Source: Nipponacmea schrenckii | Taxonomy: Eukaryota > Mollusca > Gastropoda > Lottiidae | Direction of reading: 5' to 3' | Assembly: GCA_030562195.1 (NCBI GenBank) | Contig: JAUJPP010000003.1 | Span: 21,235,398-21,299,397 of the forward strand | DNA length: 64,000 nt | In this document: in pieces, positions 35,302 through 47,300 of the stretch | Numbering within the stretch: position 1 is the first letter of the stretch | Layout: the number at the start of each line of letters is the position of its first letter | Position numbers and translations under genes: made by a program | Notes under the pieces: generated by a model | Told to the model about the DNA's origin: nothing | The model's database searches: none | The model's input: only the letters and a program-made list of their open reading frames with translations

Positions 35302-38300
35302 CACTAACCGATGACCTCTAGTATTTATAACAAAGATCGTCCCCAGTCAAGTGATAAAACTGTAATGACTAGTAATACAAGACTCTCAAACTATCCGACC
35401 GAGTCTCTCTTCACTTCCTTTAATCGTGTTTTATTTACGGCGCCGACTCCACTCTGGTCCTGAATTGCACGAGTCAAAGCCACGCAAGTTATCAGCTATT
35501 GATTGTGAAATATAAGAGTTGGGCCGATAAAATGACAAAACTCTAGAATACCATCCTCGCTTTTCGTCGACGATTAGAACCCCAATAACGTCACACTCTG
35601 TACTTGATCAATAATTAACACTTTAGTTCGTTACGCCTTGCTGCTCACGTGCGTCCTGCTTTCTGTCTCTTATCTCCTCGATAAAGCCGGATTTTAATTT
35701 AGTTATTAAGTAATAAATAGCCTACCCTCATTAAACCTGCCATTAGAAAATGAAAACTTATCCATATGTTGTTGTTAGTATATATTTGAATCTAAACACA
35801 GCTTGTTGTTAAATCATATAATAGTTAGACAAAGACAATAAAACATGTATGGAAAAAGGTTTCGTGTGATATACCACGAACCTCGTATCTATATAACGAC
35901 TCTTTGTTTACTTATACACGTGCCTTTCCTCTAGATCAGCACAAAGAAAATCCAAACTGAAAAACGGTCTCTAAAATATGTGTTCATTTCATTTATTTCA
36001 CATTAATTCATCCACGGGGCCGTAACATTGCGACGTTTTACCCAAGCGTTTCGATGAAAAGACTAAATTTCTTCTCTTTCTATTCACAAAGCGTGACATC
36101 GAATGGTCGAACGTTCAAAACGGAAATGATATTAAATATGAATCAACATAAATAAATTTTCTAAAACATTTATAACGATTTAAAATAGACGGAGAATTGA
36201 TATATCAGGCAAATACGTGACGCGAAATTCTAATGATTATCATTTAATACGCTTTATATATGGCAACCAGACGGCTATTATAGTATAAAGAGGAGGATGC
36301 AATAGAAGATAGAAAATAAGAGTAAAATTATGTATATAGTTCTAAGTTGCTCTAGGCTTGTTGATAATATCGATAGTTTATAAATAAAACAGACACGTAC
36401 CATTGATTAACGAACGAAATCAGTGGAGAAACCAGGCAGAAGATACACGAAACCGTCATGATTGATATTTATGTGATTAAGAGTAGATTTGAAAAAAGAG
36501 TAAACAGAACTCGATTTTAAAAGCGAAACCGTACCAGACGATGTGCTATTAAATTACATTAATCGATGTTCCTTCATATTTATAATGTCCCAATAGGCTG
36601 TCATGTACCTCAATTTTCTGATGGTTGTTAAGGTTGTTTTTCAAAAATGCCTCTGAAATCCCATCAGTAAATAGTTGCCGGAGAATACGTGTTCTTGGAA
36701 TTGTGGTGTGCAAGAATTCCAAAGACGTACACAAGAGAGGATATCCTGTTATCTTGAATTACCCTAGTACTTCGCTTTGATTGTTAGACATTGTTTGCAT
36801 TATTACTTATTGCATTGGAGACTAGACAGAAATACCCGATATAAATAATAGCGACAAGACAGCTTAAATTAATTATGACGCAGATACCGAGGTAGCATTT
36901 TGCGTGACACTAAGATGAATTGGTAAACAAGTCCCGTGGTCTAATTATCTGATATATATTTTTCTTATTTTGAACAGCCATCTTTAAACTAAAAGTTACA
37001 CAATAAATAGGTGGTTTCGTCTAGTTCGATGACATCTAAGCAAGGCGATCAGTCCATCACGACTTGCATTGCTTTCAGACAATGTTATTCTATTGCGTTA
37101 TTACATTCACTAAGGTCATTAATATACAAAAAATATTTCAAAATAGGTTTGTCCAGCAAATTTAAATTATTTATTAAACAGAGTCCGCCCATCCTTTTTT
37201 TTTCATTATTGTTGCAAGTTTTATTAAAACAAGGATAACTCGACCCCAAGAATCTGTAAGTTCTGTAAGTTAACGAAGAATTCGACAAAAGCGATAAACA
37301 ATACATAATATCTATATTATATAACAAAAGTACTCGGAAACATATACAAGGAAAATTTTAATATTCTGAAACCAATTTTGGAGAATGAGTCATGCTGTTT
37401 AAATCTCCATATCAATTCGTTTTATTTCTGATTAAAACTTTGTTCAAATGGATTGAATAAACATAATCCAAACGGACAAGTAAATTCCTTAGTATTTAAT
37501 ATTTCCGTTTCATAATGATATTTTTGGCATACCGGAAGTATGCAAATTTCGCATTTGTTTTCAACGATCAATTTACAATGTTACTAGGCTATATGACGTT
37601 GTTCAACTTTAAACATATTGATTACACGGATATACAGCATATAAATAACCTTTGTTTCCTCCACTTTTCATCATCAGATGAATTAGATTAACAAACGCCA
37701 TTTTTAAATCGAACTCTTTGTCGTGGAAATCGAACAGTTACGACGTCGAGACGTCAATATGGCCTCTATTCATATTATCTACACAGCTGCCAAAATCTAC
37801 AATAACCACCATTTTTTTATGTTATTCTAATTATTCTAGATGTCTGTCATAGTGAGAATCGTAGAATAAATTTCAGTCTAAAGACAATCAACGAACCAAG
37901 ATATTAGATTGTATTGAACACACCCAATATTGGTTCACGTGTTTCAACAGGCTAGCCTTGTGTCGGCTTTATTGCATACATAATGCAATCGATATCAGAC
38001 CATAATAGCGACAATTTTCAAATTGTAATTAAATACGTTTCATTTGACGAAACCCATATTATTCATTTTAGTATTTTATAGTCGGTCGATTGAAACTTTT
38101 GACTAGATCGGCACAATAGACAGGGCGTTTTAACCCAGTTACTCTTTTGGTAATTAACAAACACGATACCGGTTGTAAATTCATATCAAAGGTTTTAATA
38201 AAATATAGAATGCGTCTTCATCATCGAAACTCTACAAGAGGAACTGAAATGTGAAAGGGGAAGGATTCTGGGTTATTCAATTAACCAATTTCATGAAATA

Positions 38301-39240
38301 TTCACGAACGGAAGAGAAACATTAAGTGTCGTATTAAAATGGGGAAATGAAAATGGTTAATATTGAATTCCCATGCCTTATTCTATATTGAATTAATTAC
38401 GAAAAATAAACATAGAGGAAGGGTTGATCTCTTTGTTATTCTAAATAGCAACACAAGCGTGGAATACAGCCTACAGTGATTAACTCCAAGTATTAAGAAG
38501 TCTACAATGTATATCTTCCGATGGTTGGAAAATATATGAACACCTTAGCTACGATGTTAATTGTGTAAAAATTGACTAGAACATAAAGACTTTTAGATTA
38601 TGTGAGACTTACATCCCTATAATCCTGGTAATTGTCAAATGCTGTACTATAATAAATTTGAACAATAAGGTCAATTAAAATGAGATGATAAGTTAAGTTT
38701 AAATTACCGTCACAGCACCATTTAGATCACGTACCGACATGTTTGGGCGAAAATGATCTTCCACGACGTTATTGCTTTACGACCATAACCTTTAAATACT
38801 AGATTATTTTTACCACCAAGAATACCGTACGTATGGGAATGGATATAAAAATGCTTTGATTGCAAATTCGTTAAATATCCGAAAGACATGAAATAATAGA
38901 TATGTAAAAAAATATCGATAGATGCAAAATAGAACGATGGAAATGTTGGTTCCATGCACTTTCCGTCCGACAATGTCTAAATTGTTTGAATGTTTGACGA
39001 CTGTAGCCGTTGTATAAATTTAAATTCCAAGTTTATCAATATTTCAAAAAATTCAGATGCTTTGCAAGAAAAAAATCTTTACCTATGCAAAGTTTTGCAC
39101 GTATTATACAAATACTATGCAACATGTTATTACACGTTCATTGCACAAATATGTCGTAATATAGTTACAATCTTGGGTATAAATAATTCATGACATAGAT
39201 AATGATGTAAATAGGTAAGTAAGGTAGTGGACGTTCTATT
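35302..39240. other. 5' flank of the SAMD11-like gene
   Basis: No second gene is seen. A relatively GC-rich patch at about 35440-35690 contains a CACGTG E-box (35646-35651) and could belong to the promoter. I could not locate a convincing TATA box or initiator. Short ORFs here are unsupported. Confidence 0.4.
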
Positions 39241-39299
39241 CTGTATTCGTACATGTATTTTCGTTACGACCGACAAAGTCGATCATGGCATTGACTTAA

Positions 39300-39483
39300 T
39301 CGTTTGCCGGCAACCAAGATAGATAGCCAATGGATCCCCGTCCTATGTGACTGGGCTAGCCGTGACCATTTGCTATCCTACGTCGGCCGAAAATATACTC
39401 ACTTCCCGGCAAATGAAAGAAAACGCGAAAATAATTCGTGTAAAATTAAAATTCAACCACAAAAAAAAAAAAAAAAAAAAAAA
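39300..39483 (+). repeat. Possible retroposed sequence ending in poly(A)
   Basis: A 23-base A tract (39461-39483) follows a stretch more GC-rich than its surroundings (39300-39420). That is the layout of a SINE or retrocopy 3' end. I could not find clear tRNA-type A and B boxes or target-site duplications. The 61-codon frame across it runs into the A tract as lysines. Confidence 0.3.
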
Positions 39484-39789
39484 CAATAATAAGTATGGGT
39501 TTGGTGCCCTTCAATTTTAATTGCGTTTACGGATATGTTGCTGCGCTTGTGTAAAGACATATTTGATTCCGTGGAGGTCGTGTAGGTTTGCACCAAAATT
39601 CCTAATTTTCAAAAAGGTCGTGAGGTGAAAATAGGGGTTAAAACCTTTCAGGGTGAGATTGGTTCCCCTTGGTTTTAATTAAACAAATAGATATATTAAT
39701 GTGCCCAATATTCGAAGAGATATTATCAATTGGATTTGTGAATTTCAAGTTTTTTCCTCAGTAAGACGATCTCTTTACAAACCAAATCA

Positions 39790-40560
39790 ACACGCTGTAA
39801 TTTGCACTGTAAAATTCCTTTAATTTTCAAAAAGGAAATTAAAAGCGAAAGGCCCAAAAGGGAAAACCACAGGACCCCTAAGTCAAGCCTCTTTCAAATT
39901 GATACATTGTTCCGGGTTGGGTTTTTGGGGAATATCTTGCATACAAATCACCATGTTAAAAAAGCAATTTCCCATTCCCCAAAAATAATATAATTAAACT
40001 ATTAACCAAATTTTTAGAATTTTGGGGGAATTTTTCTCAAATATTTGACCATCTCTAAAGGGGATCTTCTAACAACACTTCCGAAAGAGACACGGCGAGA
40101 AAATAGATTACAAAATAAAAAACCTCGGAACGAATTAATTGATTCACGTAAAATAAAAGCGAACGTGCACGAAGAGGAAATCCACACGGACCCCTAAGTC
40201 AAGCCTCATGAAATTGTATGCAGTTGCTTAGCAACGATAGCTGTAGGCTCAGGGTTAATATCTTGCCTCACGACACATTATAGGTGATTAAATAGAGCAA
40301 TTTAACCCTTTACTTGCCGCTATACATACTTATATAATTAAACTGTGTAACCTAACATTTGTGAGTAATTATTCGAGTGGATCACTTTAGGGTTCTGACA
40401 AATATTTGACAATACATCTCTACAATGGAGAGTTTTCTGTGCTAATTTGCTAACTTTACTTGCGCAGTAAATTTTGTGTCTATCGAGGTCAAGAGAAAAT
40501 CAGATTACAAAATAATACAAAACATGCGGAGGATATGCAAAATGAAAAACTGACGTAAAT
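39790..40560. repeat. Diverged tandem repeat, ~0.3-0.4 kb unit
   Basis: 'acccctaagtcaagcctc' occurs near 39875 and 40190 in matching context. 'agattacaaaataa' occurs near 40105 and 40501. Shared landmarks (aatatcttgc, aaagcaattt/agagcaattt, tataattaaac, caaatatttgac) follow in the same order after the first pair. The upstream unit is heavily altered, with many short homopolymers. Confidence 0.55.
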
Positions 40561-40697
40561 CAACGATATTATTATCATGTAATAATGCATTTAACTGATT
40601 TAACAGTAAATAATTTCACAATTCAAACTAATAACAGATCAGGTTTGATTGTAAATGGTTTTTAATCCGTCTGCATAAGTCACATTTCATTCCAAAT

Positions 40698-41430
40698 CAG
40701 GGGCGTAGCGTACGGGGGGGGGGGGGGTGGTAAAAAGGGGTCATGGATGGAACCGTCGGTAAAACGCGGAATCGATCGCTTAAACTGATTAATTAACCTA
40801 AAAACTCAAAACCTTGTGTTGGGTATGATCGGTCGATAATAGACGGCAAGGTACCGTCGGTAAAACCACTTACCTAAAAAGTAAAAACCTTGTGTTGGTT
40901 ATGATGTTATCAGTAAACTGTCAACATTAAAAGTATTTTTTTACTGAAACTAACGGTAAGCTGTTCGTTATTTGAATTTGTCGGTAAAACGCGGAATTGG
41001 CCGATAGAAGAAGGTCATAGATGGTGTCTGTTAAGATGTTATCGGTAAACCGTTCGTCTACATTAAAGTGATTTTTACTAAACTTGTCGGTAAAACGCGG
41101 AATCGGTCGATAATAGACTGTCATGGATGGGGAATGGAGCCTTCGGTAAAACCTGATTGGCTGACCGAAAGAGAGGAAACCTTGTGTCAGTTATGATGTT
41201 ATCAGAAAACTCTTCGTCTACATAAAAAGTGATTTTTACTGAACTAGGTAAAACGGTATCGGTAAAACGCAAAATAGGTCGAAAAAGGCTATATAAAACA
41301 TATGGTTTTCCGATGAAAATTGATAATTTTGACCGGTGGAAACGACTTCCAAAATCACGTCAGATGTATTCTCCGGGTTTCCTAGTTTGTAAAATTTTTC
41401 GGGGAAGGACCCCCGAACCCCCCGCCACTG
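40698..41430. mobile_element. Candidate non-autonomous DNA transposon with internal repeats
   Basis: The left end CAGGGGCGTAGCG leads into a G14 tract. The right end, reverse-complemented, is CAGTGGCGGGGGGTTCGGGG. CAGGGGC ends and G-rich subterminal sequence are typical of hAT-like animal elements. No clear 8-bp target duplication is seen, so the edges are tentative. No transposase frame is present. Confidence 0.35.
40735..41290. repeat. Degenerate internal tandem units with 'gtcggtaaaacgcggaat'
   Basis: The motif recurs at about 40756, 40979, 41089 and, degraded, near 41261, with companion segments 'accttgtgttggttatgatg' and 'aaagtgatttttact'. Spacing is uneven (~110-220 bp). The short frames on both strands here derive from it. 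Confidence 0.65.
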
Positions 41431-43379
41431 CAAGGGGCAAATTCCGAGAACGGAATAATTTTATAATGTAAATGGGGTTATAGTGCAGAAAAGGGTTTCT
41501 GAATGGCACATTCACTATTAATCAAGGTTCTATTATAAATATAAGCATGAATTTTCTCCTGAATTTATAGCACCTGATCTCTGTCGCATCAACCTTTGAA
41601 GAATCATCGTCACAAACCGGTCGTGTCTTACCGATCCGATTTGATCTCTTATCATTCGCACTTTGTAAGGGAAACGAATGAAAAAGAATGATGGAATGTC
41701 AGACGTTTCCCTGATATGTTTTGGGTAGCACAAAGGGTCAGGAATGTGTTTCTGACTTGAAACTAGCTAGTTCATATCTACAAAGTTGTAATTTGCCAGT
41801 GTAGTTAAGTAGATGACATATAAAAGTATATATGCATTTCATATTGACTGTTATCCTATTGTTCATTAACCTGCAATATGCAAAACCATGTTTTTATTTG
41901 ACATTCATTTCAATAGCCAATCGATGTTAATTTTTTTTAACAAGCGAGTCTTTATTCATCTGCATGATAGGGTCAGTTTAATCTGTCGGCACAATCTGCA
42001 TGAATTTCTCGTATTATAGAAGTAAACAAAAATGGACAAATTTTCACACATATTGTGCGTGATTCAGCACACCATTTTTGATGTAATTTTACACTTGATC
42101 CCACAAAAAGAATGGATAAAGATTATTAACTAGAACTGTGAACAGCTCTGAGCGTGTTAACGTGACATCTGAATTGAAATTGATTTTTGTTCTCATGCTG
42201 AAATCCGATCTCCATTATGACATTGGTCAGTGCTTCTATAAAAGTGTAATGACGTTGTTACTACGAAGTACTTTTGTGCCTTGTTTGCAGAAAGAGTTCT
42301 ACTAATGGTACTTTTAAAAATTTGAACAGTAAAATGTATCTCAATGAGCCCATGTTTAAACATTGCAAGTAAAAATTTGGCAATTTAAAAAAAAAAATTA
42401 CGTTATCAGATTCATCTGTTTCTGACCTAAATTTATCCATGCCGGTATGAAAAGTTCAAATTAACAGTTTAATAATCAGTGTTGTATAACCCTCTCAACA
42501 CCCGTCAATCATTTTTACCCTAAGAAATATTTGCTTTATTATTTTGCCAAATTTAAAATTTGAATTTTTGTATTAAACCATCCATGTCACATATCGTTGA
42601 AAGGAGAAAAACGATTATATTTCGATTATGATATCCCTATCGATGTGGGATAAATATACCAATCTTTTTTTAGTAGCGTTACTCTGCATGCATCACCTCC
42701 GATTTGCTTATTTCTTGGATTCTAATTATGCATTATATATATTGTGTTTTTGTCGACATTTGTAATTATCACCGGAAGTGGGATAAACAAGGCGTGATTC
42801 TGAAAAACAGGAAGTTCTCATAACTGAAGGAAGTGGTAAAATGATTTTTATTTGTATAGTCAGTCAGATACCTATAGCGACTAAGTTAGAAATTTTGAAA
42901 AGTTTTGTTTGCAAATTTTAAGCCCTGCGAATTTCTTTCACATTTAGAATAGCTCATTTCGGTCTAGCAAAAAATTAGTTTTTTAGATTTTTAGATATTT
43001 ATTTTCCGATTCTAGCTCATTTTTTTTCATTTCAAAGCATAACAAATCGATTAGTCGAAACAAAAAGTTGTACATATGAGTGATTTAAATTGTTATTTTG
43101 GACTTTTTGACTGTATATAGAAATACTATGCCATATATCTCGATTAAACGACCCTATGATAACCAAAAAAAAGACATTCTTCTCGTTTCTTTAAAGATAT
43201 TTAAGTCATAATCAAATTCAAACATTAACAAAAATAAAATAAATACCAATTAAATAAGTCAAGGGTAAATCCCAGGGAAAAAATATACATTTATTGAGAT
43301 CAACATTTTACGAGGATACCAGTTTTAACAATATGTGGCATCTATGTGTAAACAAACCAAATTAAGGACATTTACTAAG
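41431..43379. other. No gene seen
   Basis: AT-rich sequence. A minus-strand frame at 41533-41733 is not recognisable. Nothing is supported. Confidence 0.5.
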
Positions 43380-43565
43380 GACACGTTCAGGTAATTATTA
43401 CTAATTTGGACTTGACCGAAATTCATTTACATGCCTACAAATATTCATCAAAATCGGAAAAAAGAGCTACGGCAACATACGTCCACATTTACAAATCAGC
43501 GTATAAAAACTGAAACCATAAACTACAGTTCAGACAGAGACAGGGCAAATAACTCTTAGTTACAT
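43380..43565. repeat. Mollusc-type dispersed repeat fragment
   Basis: It contains 'ttggacttgaccgaaatt', 'attcatcaaaatcgg', 'acgtccacatttac' and 'agggcaaataactc', the arrangement seen in common molluscan interspersed repeats. It abuts the head of the 43.7-kb element and may belong to the same unit. Confidence 0.4.
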
Positions 43566-43745
43566 AGATCAATAACCTTTTATGTACCAAATTCATAATT
43601 TAGAATATTGATCACTGCGAATTTTTATAGCAGTTAGCTCTCAGTTTACCATTCAATATCATTTATCATTAAATTGAAACTTATTTAATCGGATATAAAC
43701 AACCCTCGTTCATGGACTCAGTCCAGTAAAACATTACGAATTTAG

Positions 43746-44107
43746 TCCGTTCTATTTTCAGAAATCCTCTTTCTCCCTTCCTTTGGGGTTTTTGCATGCC
43801 CATTTTTGACTAATTTTTGGTCTAGATTTGAAATTTGGTGTCTGAAATTGCATTTTCTTTCAGAATTTCGGAGATAATGAGAAATTTAATTCGCGGAAGG
43901 TTATTTCTAAAAATAGAGGTTGTGTGTGCAGTGACAGTCAAGCGAATGTTGATAAAATGTAGTGGTTTACTTTCATTTTGTTTAGTTCAAAATGTTCATG
44001 GTCATGCTATATTGAATTTTTGTACAGAAACCAAGTATTGGCCTGGCTTTCATGTGACATATAAAACAGTTTTCAACGAGTTTCTGGAAAAAGTTCTAGA
44101 AGGTTGA
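43746..44107. repeat. Copy of the same family lacking the tandem body
   Basis: 43746-43808 matches the head (tccgttctatttt to gcatgcccattttt). It runs straight into the tail at 43809, which matches 4800-5094 with scattered differences. The CG-rich string and all tandem units are absent. The 90-codon plus-strand frame here (43835-44107) is repeat sequence, because the related copy at 4.8-5.1 kb has stops and indels in it. Confidence 0.75.
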
Positions 44108-44319
44108 ATACGATACCTTTTTTACAATTTTGATACTGAGATTTATAAAAGAGAATAACCCTTTATGTACACATAATTACATTAAATTTCCGGTTTTAGG
44201 AAACAAAGCTACAGAATAATTAACTAACACTTATCATATGGTTTAAACAAGGGAAATAACTCTTGGATCTATTACTGTGGTAAGATCGTAGCTTAAAAAA
44301 TCAGTTAAAAAGGGAATAT

Positions 44320-44341
44320 ACTTTTGTTCATGAACAAAAGT
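44320..44341. repeat. Perfect 22-bp palindrome
   Basis: acttttgttca followed by tgaacaaaagt, with no spacer. It may be a cruciform-forming relic of a foldback element or a symmetric binding site. Confidence 0.6.
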
Positions 44342-47300
44342 CTCGTATTACCTTTCCCATCTGCAATGGCATGTAGTGTCGAACAATACTATTAATATCA
44401 CAGAGTCTTATTACCATATTGATAATGCATTTTCAGGTAGCATTTCCGTTTTGTTTATTTGGGTAGATTCACTCCTACATTGATACATACGAAACAAAAT
44501 ATCCCGAATTGTACCATTTATAATTATCTTTTTCGGGATACTGTATCGTAATAAATAACTTCAAAGGGACTGTATGCACAGTTTTCATTATCAAATAAAT
44601 CGTATATTATACAAAACCAATATTTGTAATATATGCTATTTGCATCTATCATGGATCAAACTGAATTTGTTATAAATTTTTTTAATTAAACAAAATAAAT
44701 GTTAATCAAGCAGTTTGACCTAGTTTGGCTTTATTATTTATTATTATTAATTGAAACCTTCAGAATAAGTTAGAGACATATTTCGCTACAAACATATGAC
44801 ACCTTACAAAGCAACGAAGTTAAAATGTTTACGTTAACGTAAAATAATTGTTTTGGTGTATAAAAAACGGTAACATGAAAGTAATCATAAACTTGAGCAC
44901 AACCCCCCCCCCCCCCAAAAAAAAAACCAAGAAAAAACAAAAATAACAAACCCGAAAAACTTTAAGAACAACACTATAGCCATTATGTTACCTTCAAATT
45001 TAGGCTCATTCGTTCAATTCGCAATATCTTTTGTAGTGTGACTTAAATCTCAAAATATGATATCCCCTTAAAATGTCGATAAAATAACAAATTTGTATCT
45101 GGTAATACTGGAACTGTATATTCTTAAATTTTGAATTTAATATTTGAGGACAATTTCATCTTTAAATTTCTAAGGGAAAAGCATTAGCAACTGGAACTAT
45201 ATCTCTTCTTGTAAGTAACCTTAACTTACATTCAAAAAAAAAAAAAAAAGAAACGGTCGAAGGAAACAAAAAACTACATAAAAGAGTGCTATTTTTAAGA
45301 ATTTATGTTTCGCTACGACATCAACAACCTTGTGAAGTAGCTTCACGTTTATTCAAATTAAGGCTTTTTTGCTCACTTCATTTGAAATCAGTTACCAGCT
45401 TTACCGTTCATTTAAATTTAAAGTGTATAATTATGATTTCGTATTCCTTATCAAAGGTCCCTAACACTGATTGTCAATTTAACGATTCCTATTCGTCAAA
45501 AAAAGCTACCCGAAATCTAAAATAATACTTAACTTAGGTGAGCCCGAGTCCTGATTCATCTTAACAAAATCTAAAACTTGTAAACTATAAACACGATCAA
45601 TTACCAAGACTAAGTTCTATTGAAAGTTTTAATATAATTCTTATTGGTGCGGCGACATCTTGTCTTTTCTAAAAATTGTCATATTTTAGTGTTCTGATAT
45701 TGACAGTATGGAGTCTAATACACTATATCAAATAGTCTCTCATCAATAACTCAGTTAATTTAAACCATAATATAGCTGCTGTTCGTTCTTACAAACCATG
45801 TACTGTTCGAAATGTTTTTGAACTACACTGTGCTTGTTTATCGAAGTTGGTTGTGTGGATCAACCCATTTTAATTGTCTGCTAATAATACTTTTAGGGCT
45901 GTTTAAAAAAAACAGGACGTTTTTACGTTTCATAATTTGTACATAAATTTGTCTTGAGCATGTATAACTGAAAAAGAACAATTTAATCAGAACAAAAAGT
46001 GGGGCAATGATTTTGGAGAAAAGTAGGCTATTCTTCTCTTCGCTTTTTTCTGTGCACATTTAGTTTAAAACTATATTAACAAATACACACTCAAAGTTAG
46101 TGTTAAGAATGGCACTTACTTGCGACGTCTCTTTAAACTTTTGAACTCATACCAAAAGGCAGATTTCAGTGATGAAAATCGCAATAATCATTATTTTATG
46201 TCTCTTCAAAGTAATATCAGGAATCATTGATGTAGGGCATTTGTTGAGAATCTTTTTATATACAGTATAGCATGACAAAAGGACATACCTACAATTCAAT
46301 TAGATATCAAGACGATTGACATACCTTTTGGATTCGTGATATAGCTGGGCTTGGTTTATGTGTTATATTAGTTTTATGGATAGCAATACCGCCGAGGACA
46401 GACCAATAATATTCAAGGACATGTTTGAAGATAAATGATTTAAAGTTATGATATATACCATTTTTATCGATACTTTAACAGCTGCCAGTGAAATCTGTTG
46501 CATTCCTAGTGAAATCAGAAGAATACTGGAGACTTTGAAAAAAATTGATAGTTATATGTATACGGAGTAGTCAGAGAAAAGCAATACAGTGAATACAATT
46601 TGAATGTGATTAATGAATCGTACTTCAGCTTCAAATATTAACTGTCAATTTTGAAAAGTCATTAATCTTTCCATTGCACACTGCTTTCTTACATTTGTCA
46701 TTTCACTACATAACAGATTTCCCCGATGTTACAATTTTAATTACTTGAATAGGTCGACAAGATCTTAATTCCCACACCAAAGGCGTGAAATATTCAAATA
46801 GGCTTGTTTTTTTGGTGTCAAATCGATAGGAGAAAGATTGTCATAAGTAGGGTAGATGTTACAGATCAATCTTTGCTTTTTATTTCATTAAATCTTTATA
46901 ACCTTTTCAAATGAAATCAGAACGGTCTTAAGTTAGAATAATTTGGATAAATCTTAGTTTTTTCGTAAGGAAGACCTTTATTCTGACAATATAGGTATAT
47001 ATCAATTAATTGTCGAATTACAGTATTAGATATAAAAGCAATATAGAGTAACGTATTTAGTTTTCGCTGAACACTCCATAATTATGTAAATAGAAACTGG
47101 TGATTAAGATTCAAAAGAATTTGACAAAGGTTCAGTATCTAGACTAGCTCTGCAGTCAACTTTCATCAAAAATTATTGTGTATTGTGTTTTCTTTATCAG
47201 AAAAAGAAATGACAAACTCTGTGGTTCTGATGTAGTTATCTAATGACTACGAAGATTTTTTTTTTTATTTATGTGAGCACCTTATCAATAACTTTTAATA

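Noticed and set aside
41229..41471. 80-codon plus ORF
   Set aside because: It spans the internal tandem units and the G/C-rich end of the candidate transposon; its composition follows the repeat.
43835..44107. 90-codon plus-strand ORF
   Set aside because: It is the tail of the dispersed repeat; the related copy at 4.8-5.1 kb is not open in this frame.
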